Source of the DNA: Bacillota bacterium
GTDB taxonomy: Bacteria; Bacillota; Clostridia; Acetivibrionales; DSM-1351
Direction: 5' to 3'
Assembly: GCA_023443515.1 (NCBI GenBank)
Contig: JAEZUC010000076.1
Coordinates: 1-44,551, forward strand
Length of the DNA: 44,551 nt
Under the pieces are notes generated by a model. The model was not told where the DNA came from. It did not search any database and saw nothing but the letters and a program-made list of their open reading frames with translations. Each line of letters opens with the position of its first letter. The stretch's first letter is position 1. This document shows, piece after piece, positions 41,038 through 44,551 of this stretch. The translations under genes were made by a program, and so were the position numbers.

Positions 41038-41319
41038 TTATATTTTTGTAATTTTACTAAGCAGTTCTCCGGCATAGGCACTGCCTTCTTCGTTTATGGA
41101 ATAGTGAGTCCACTTTCCTTCTTTTCTTGCATTTACAACGCCCGAATCACATAGTATTTTCATGTGATGGGACAAAGTAGACTGACCTATTTTTAAATCC
41201 TCCAACAATTTGCAGGCGCATTTTTCGCCTGTCTGGAGCAATTCCAGAATTCTAAGGCGATTTTCATCACAAAATGCTTTAAATACTCTTGCATTCTTTT
41301 CGTATTCACTCGGTACCAC
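41038..41319 (-). CDS. arsR: ArsR/SmtB-family repressor
   Basis: A winged-helix repressor of about 93 residues. The As(III) site is EKCACKLLEDL (two cysteines in the alpha3 helix), as in plasmid and chromosomal ArsR. The recognition helix is IGQSTLSHHMKIL. An ATG at 41331 has no ribosome binding site, and its first codons form GAGGTG, a good site for the GTG at 41319, so the latter start is preferred. It should repress its own operon and release it on binding arsenite. Confidence 0.88.
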   Translation of the reverse strand: MVPSEYEKNARVFKAFCDENRLRILELLQTGEKCACKLLEDLKIGQSTLSHHMKILCDSGVVNARKEGKWTHYSINEEGSAYAGELLSKITKI

Positions 41320-41340
41320 TTTACACCTCATAGCTAGAAT

Positions 41341-41384
41341 ATTCGATACAAAAACATTATATGCATCAAATCGAAATTTGTCAA
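41341..41384 (-). promoter_or_regulatory. Consensus promoter and candidate ArsR operator
   Basis: On the minus strand TTGACA (41384-41379), a 17-nt spacer and TATAAT (41361-41356) match the sigma-A consensus perfectly. An inverted repeat ATTCGAT (41341-41347) / ATCGAAAT (near 41369) flanks the -10 box, a fitting site for ArsR. The predicted leader is very short. Confidence 0.75.
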
Positions 41385-41388
41385 TGTA

Positions 41389-42078
41389 TTACCTTTTGCT
41401 TTCCTTTACTTCCTCGGTATCATTATATATTATTATGTCTGTGGGGGTTAAGCTCCCACCCTGCCACTCCGGCTTTAGGTCATGTATTGAAAATTTTATA
41501 TCCAAATCAACTTGATTGTTGGGCCAGATAACAAATTTTACAGGTTTGCCAGAATTATCACAGACTGTTATAAGGTGAGCACTTTTAGATAGATAATCTT
41601 CACGGACAGGTATTTTAATATAAAATTCTTTTTTGTCACTGCTGTAATTCTTTAATATGATTTTTCCATCAACTGAAATAATTTCACCGTTACTTTTAAA
41701 ATTAATCTGACTTCCATCTCTTATGTATTCTATAGTCTTTAAGCCATTTAAATTCGATCTGACGAATCCGTATACCGAATCATATGCAGGCTGGTACATA
41801 ATAACTCCTGCTATAAAGAAGATAACAACAAATTTTCCGAAATTTAAGTGGACATCTTCTTTAAAGTATATTATTCCTGCAACCCCAAGTAACATCAAAA
41901 TTGCCGTTATAACCCCTGTATAGTGCAAGCCGGAGTCTCCATCCGACCACACGCTTATACCCATCTTTGTCAAAATAAAATCACCCAGCACAAAATCATG
42001 TCTATTATCAACAAAAAGTATTGCCAATATAATTATCATTAAAAAAGAAGCTATGCCTAGTACTTTCCTCTTATTCAT
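41389..42078 (-). CDS. Membrane protein of unknown function
   Basis: About 229 residues from the ATG at 42078, which has GGAGGG 8 nt upstream; the frame is open further to 42138 without a site. Three hydrophobic segments lie in the first half (VLGIASFLMIIILAILFV, ITAILMLLGVAGIIYF, FVVIFFIAGVIMY). The C-terminal half is a soluble beta-rich domain (INFKSNGEIISVDGKIILKNYS). No family is recognised. Confidence 0.65.
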   Translation of the reverse strand: MNKRKVLGIASFLMIIILAILFVDNRHDFVLGDFILTKMGISVWSDGDSGLHYTGVITAILMLLGVAGIIYFKEDVHLNFGKFVVIFFIAGVIMYQPAYDSVYGFVRSNLNGLKTIEYIRDGSQINFKSNGEIISVDGKIILKNYSSDKKEFYIKIPVREDYLSKSAHLITVCDNSGKPVKFVIWPNNQVDLDIKFSIHDLKPEWQGGSLTPTDIIIYNDTEEVKESKR

Positions 42079-42162
42079 TGTATCCCTCCATTCCAATAAT
42101 ATAATATATTTACTAAAAAATGTAAAATAAAAGTACAAAGATTTTAAACTTTTTATAGGAGG

Positions 42163-42576
42163 TTACAATGTATTGTTTGTCTTTATTTTTTTAACTTGGT
42201 TATAAATATTCTTTGTGCTTTGTATATCTGACTGATTGAATACAAGTATCTTATCGCCGTAGTGAATTATTATAAAAGCATTAACTTTTGCATATGAATA
42301 TAGTTTGTAACTGCCATACTTTTCATTTGAATATGTTCCGGAGGCCATTTTATAAGTTCCCATTCCAAATTGTCGTGATCCAATCTCAAAACTATCAACA
42401 TACTCAACAGAAGTAATTTCATTCAAGGGAATAGTTGTACCTCCAACAAAAGTACCTTTTACAATAACAGATTTATCCGAAATAGTAACATTGACACTTC
42501 CGACAAATAGTATCAACATTCCTGCAAGCACTAACGTTACGATTGTAATAATAACTTTTATTGGGCCTGGCTTCAT
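42163..42576 (-). CDS. Membrane-anchored bacterial PH-like domain protein
   Basis: About 137 residues from the ATG at 42576, which has TTGGAGG 7 nt upstream. One N-terminal hydrophobic hairpin (VIITIVTLVLAGMLILFVG) is followed by a domain with the pattern of bacterial PH-like proteins: VTISDKSVIVKGTFVGGTTIPLNEITSVEYV, then FIIIHYGDKILVFN and a final helix. Function unknown. A similar pattern is common in Firmicute membrane proteins of unknown role. Confidence 0.65.
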   Translation of the reverse strand: MKPGPIKVIITIVTLVLAGMLILFVGSVNVTISDKSVIVKGTFVGGTTIPLNEITSVEYVDSFEIGSRQFGMGTYKMASGTYSNEKYGSYKLYSYAKVNAFIIIHYGDKILVFNQSDIQSTKNIYNQVKKIKTNNTL

Positions 42577-42670
42577 AAAAAAACCTCCAAAGCAAATTAC
42601 GTAAAATATATCATTATTATTTTTTATTGTCAATATCTGTATATGTGTACATTGTTGTCCAATTTAAGCA

Positions 42671-42892
42671 TCATATTTTATTTGTTTGTTCCTGAAGGCA
42701 GCTTGTCTGAGCGTCATAGGTCAAAATATTTTGTGCTACAGAGGTCAGGAAATTGCCAAAAACATCGCGCTGACAGCCGTCTAATTCCTCTGAAACTGCC
42801 AGCCCAATAACGGCAGCAAGTAACGTGAGCTCACTTGGACTTAGTGAAAAAAATTTGTTGTTGCAGCTTTTACCCATATTTTTAAGTCTCAC
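42671..42892 (-). CDS. Small conserved-looking protein
   Basis: A 73-residue protein with a helical body: SPSELTLLAAVIGLAVSEELDGCQRDVFGNFLTSVAQNILTYDAQTSCLQEQ. It looks like the small clostridial DUF proteins with an alternating leucine/alanine helix and a 'gnfl..v.qnil' second helix. The start is either GTG at 42892 or the ATG five codons in. A structured leader with a terminator lies just upstream. Confidence 0.6.
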   Translation of the reverse strand: MRLKNMGKSCNNKFFSLSPSELTLLAAVIGLAVSEELDGCQRDVFGNFLTSVAQNILTYDAQTSCLQEQTNKI

Positions 42893-42950
42893 TTAAATAA
42901 ATCCTACAATTATACTATGTCTGCTGATTGTCTATTGTTAAAACGTCAGA

Positions 42951-43125
42951 TAAAAAAAAACACCCATAAGTTGAGTGTCAAAAAGCAGGAGGCCTGTTAA
43001 AATGGAAGAGTATACTGTAATTTGTGCCACCTGTTTAAACAAAACCTCTCTAATTAAAATCAAAGGTATAAACCATCTATTTATCTTGTGGGTTTTTATC
43101 GAAGGTGGCAATTTTAACATTCTAT
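42951..43125 (-). ncRNA. Candidate structured leader RNA with terminator
   Basis: Read on the minus strand, TTGCCACCT (near 43108) pairs with AGGTGGCA (near 43026) to close about 75 nt with smaller stems. A CAGG-AGG-CCTG mini-hairpin follows, then a terminator hairpin ACACTCA/TGGGTGT with a T9 run at 42960-42952. The small-protein gene begins about 60 nt later. Together this has the form of an attenuated leader (riboswitch or T-box-like), but the core matches none I know. Confidence 0.35.
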
Positions 43126-43142
43126 TAGCATTAAAATCCTAA
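43002..43142 (+). CDS. Possible 46-codon ORF with strong ribosome binding site
   Basis: AGGAGG lies 9 nt before an ATG opening MEEYTVICATCLNK, ending with LLALKS. The CATC motif and the good site are suggestive. It runs antisense to the candidate leader RNA, and the region is AT-rich with few alternatives, so it may be spurious. Confidence 0.25.
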   Translation: MEEYTVICATCLNKTSLIKIKGINHLFILWVFIEGGNFNILLALKS

Positions 43143-43256
43143 ATTAAGGGCATATCGTTTCTTTCTTTGTATTAAAATACTCTTCCTGTTTTTTCCTTTT
43201 TTGTTCCTCCATTTATCTAACACCAAATACCTTTTTACTCATTGGCATTACATAAA

Positions 43257-43273
43257 TGGTACAATATGTACCA
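43257..43273. promoter_or_regulatory. XRE operator candidate A
   Basis: TGGTACAATATGTACCA: perfect 7-bp arms TGGTACA and TGTACCA around a 3-nt centre. Confidence 0.65.
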
Positions 43274-43335
43274 GATTGATTATATAAGAAATACCATAGC
43301 TAGTCAATATAAATTTGCCATTATTTTGTATTTTT

Positions 43336-43350
43336 GGGACATTTCGTACC
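43336..43350. promoter_or_regulatory. XRE operator candidate B
   Basis: GGGACATTTCGTACC fits the form GGTAC-N5-GTACC with one mismatch in the left arm, and shares the TTCGTACC right half with candidate C. Confidence 0.5.
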
Positions 43351-43471
43351 AACTAATTATATTCTTACAGATTAAATAGGTCAACTAAAATATTATGTTG
43401 AATTGTTGTACATTAATTAATATTGCGTTAATTATCTCATATATCATATAATTATTTATTGAGGTGATTAG

Positions 43472-43861
43472 ATGTCTGTTCTTTCAGAGAGGGTTAAAAA
43501 ATTACGCAACGCAAAACGACAGTCTCAAAACGAAGTAGGTAAAGCTTTAGGTAAAAGCAGAGAAACCGTTTCAAAATATGAACTGGGTGAAAGAGAACCT
43601 GATCCGGAAGCTATAGTTCTTTTTGCAAAACATTTTAATGTTTCTTCGGATTATTTGTTGGGAATCAATGACCAAACAGAAAACATTGCACTTTATGAAA
43701 GAAATCCTTACAGCCCGGAATTATATGCCTTTGAAAAGTATTTCAAGAATCATGATTTTATCCCCTACCTTCAACTAGCAGTAATAATGAAGGATTCAAA
43801 TATAGAACTAAATCAATTTGAAAAGCTAATAAATATGTTCATTAAACAGACTAAAAAATAA
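43472..43861 (+). CDS. XRE-family (HTH_3) transcriptional regulator
   Basis: A 129-residue protein. The Cro/C1-type helix-turn-helix spans about residues 6-60: ERVKKLRNAKRQSQNEVGKALGKSRETVSKYELGEREPDPEAIVLFAKHF, then VSSDYLLGI. The C-terminal 65 residues (YSPELYAFEKYFKNHDFIPYLQLAVIMKDSNIELNQFEKLI) are helical and probably serve dimerisation. GAGGTGAT is 4 nt before the ATG. It is a close paralogue of the next gene, and inverted repeats of the form GGTAC-N5-GTACC precede both. Confidence 0.9.
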   Translation: MSVLSERVKKLRNAKRQSQNEVGKALGKSRETVSKYELGEREPDPEAIVLFAKHFNVSSDYLLGINDQTENIALYERNPYSPELYAFEKYFKNHDFIPYLQLAVIMKDSNIELNQFEKLINMFIKQTKK

Positions 43862-43983
43862 ACCGCCAATAAAAAATAAATTTCATGGAGCTTACATAAA
43901 ATAAAAAAGAAGTGTACCAACCTTAACTTTAAAAAATCAAGTGCTTTTTTAAGATAGTTTGTCGTCTATTTTTACTTAAAGTC

Positions 43984-43998
43984 GGTACACTTCGTACC
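43984..43998. promoter_or_regulatory. XRE operator candidate C
   Basis: GGTACACTTCGTACC: perfect 5-bp arms around ACTTC, 154 nt before the second XRE start codon. A partner GAAGTGTACC at 43909-43918 is its reverse complement over 10 bases. Confidence 0.6.
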
Positions 43999-44151
43999 AT
44001 ATTTATTATATTCCTTGTAGCCGAAACAATCAACCTTATTTTGTAAAATTTGAAAAATATTACAGTTAAGTGTCAAATCTATTTGTCGATAAATAAAAAA
44101 TATTGCATAAAATGGTAGGAATATTTATAATAATACTTTGAGGTGATTAAG

Positions 44152-44551
44152 ATGCATTTTCTACCGGAGCGAATCAAATGTCTACGTAATGTTAAAGGTC
44201 AATCCCAAAAAGAATTAGGAGAAGCTTTAGGTAAAAGCAGAGAAGCTATCTCAAAATATGAGCTGGGTGAGAGGGAGCCAGACCCTGATGCTATTGTACT
44301 ATTTTCAAAGCATTTTAATGTATCCTCTGACTATATGCTGGGAATCACTGATTATTTAGAATACACAGCTCCTGATAAAAGAAAACCTTACAGTCCTGAT
44401 TTATATGCCTTTGAAGCGTATTTGAAGAACCAGGATTTTATTCCCTATCTTCAGCTGGCAGTAATAATGAAGGATTCAAATATAGAACTAAATCAATTTG
44501 AAAAGCTAATAAATAAGCTAATCAAGCAGGGAAATAAACAAAAACACCCTT
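44152..44551 (+). CDS. XRE-family transcriptional regulator, 3'-truncated by the window end
   Basis: Starts at an ATG with GAGGTGAT 5 nt upstream, the same leader as the first copy. 133 codons are visible and no stop is reached. The product begins MHFLPERIKCLRNVKGQSQKELG and keeps the SREAISKYELGEREPDPDAIVLFSKHF helix-turn-helix region and the IPYLQLAVIMKDSNIELNQFEKLI tail. Over 44458-44515 it is identical to the first copy at the DNA level (58 nt), far more alike than the helix-turn-helix region, which points to recent gene conversion or recombination between the copies. Confidence 0.88.
   Translation, partial: MHFLPERIKCLRNVKGQSQKELGEALGKSREAISKYELGEREPDPDAIVLFSKHFNVSSDYMLGITDYLEYTAPDKRKPYSPDLYAFEAYLKNQDFIPYLQLAVIMKDSNIELNQFEKLINKLIKQGNKQKHP

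Larger units (their letters stand above)
43143..43471. other. Regulatory region upstream of the first XRE gene
   Basis: No gene is seen in these 329 bases. It contains an operator-like TGGTACA-ATA-TGTACCA at 43257-43273 and a second GGGAC-N5-GTACC at 43336-43350. A TATAAT at 43446-43451 with a TTGCGT 18 nt upstream may be the promoter. Confidence 0.5.

Noticed and set aside
42938..43120. 60-codon minus-strand ORF (MLKLPPSIKTHKINRW)
   Set aside because: No ribosome binding site and no domain; its 3' end runs through the terminator hairpin and T run. It is better explained as the leader RNA region.
42951..43125. T-box leader
   Set aside because: AGGTGGCAC resembles part of the T-box sequence but the ACCGCG part and a specifier loop are not seen, and the gene downstream is not an amino-acid gene.

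Overview
The window reads as a chromosome segment of an AT-rich, Gram-positive anaerobe of the Clostridia. AGGAGG-type ribosome binding sites are strong, substrate-binding proteins are lipoproteins, there is a [NiFe] hydrogenase without a Tat signal, and long operons end in T-rich hairpins. A Ruminiclostridium-like cellulolytic clostridium would fit, but that is a guess from gene style. I see no rRNA, tRNA or CRISPR array.

Layout. (1) 1-3.3 kb: the 3' end of an iron/siderophore-type binding protein, an MFS exporter, a SurA-N-like anchored protein and a small membrane protein, with decayed coding traces. (2) 3.5-14.5 kb, minus strand: a GntR/UTRA regulator, a complete BMP-type nucleoside ABC importer, then an isochorismatase-fold amidase, a PfkB kinase, a uridine-phosphorylase-family enzyme, a BtpA/SgcQ TIM barrel, an Fe-alcohol dehydrogenase and an orphan TrpA-like protein. 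Most genes overlap or nearly touch. This looks like a self-contained nucleoside uptake and breakdown regulon whose later steps match no pathway I know. (3) 15-16 kb: a secreted double-LysM protein. (4) 16-20.8 kb, minus: a second complete BMP-type nucleoside importer with its own strong promoter. (5) 21-22 kb: an unknown anchored protein and a 308-bp MITE-like inverted-repeat element.

(6) 22-35.3 kb: a LacI-controlled regulon. A UgpB/A/E-like importer without an ATPase is followed by two paralogous xylose-isomerase-like TIM barrels, a threitol/erythritol-type Zn dehydrogenase, an AraB-like kinase, a UgpQ-like glycerophosphodiesterase, an MgtC-like protein and a HAD phosphatase. The divergent arm carries the LacI regulator and an FAD oxidoreductase. 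Four TTGGAACGTTCCAA-type operators lie between the arms. The genes together suggest import of a glycerophosphodiester, release of its polyol, and oxidation, isomerisation and phosphorylation of that polyol (inference). (7) 35.4-36 kb: a cupin. (8) 36-39.1 kb, minus: a cytochrome-b5-like protein, [NiFe] hydrogenase small and large subunits and the maturation protease, all joined by 4-nt overlaps. (9) 39.2-41.4 kb, minus: an arsenic operon arsR / YraQ-ArsP permease / thioredoxin-like / arsC behind a consensus promoter. (10) 41.4-44.5 kb: small membrane or PH-domain proteins, a candidate attenuated leader RNA, and two tandem XRE regulators sharing GGTAC-N5-GTACC operators. The second regulator runs off the window.
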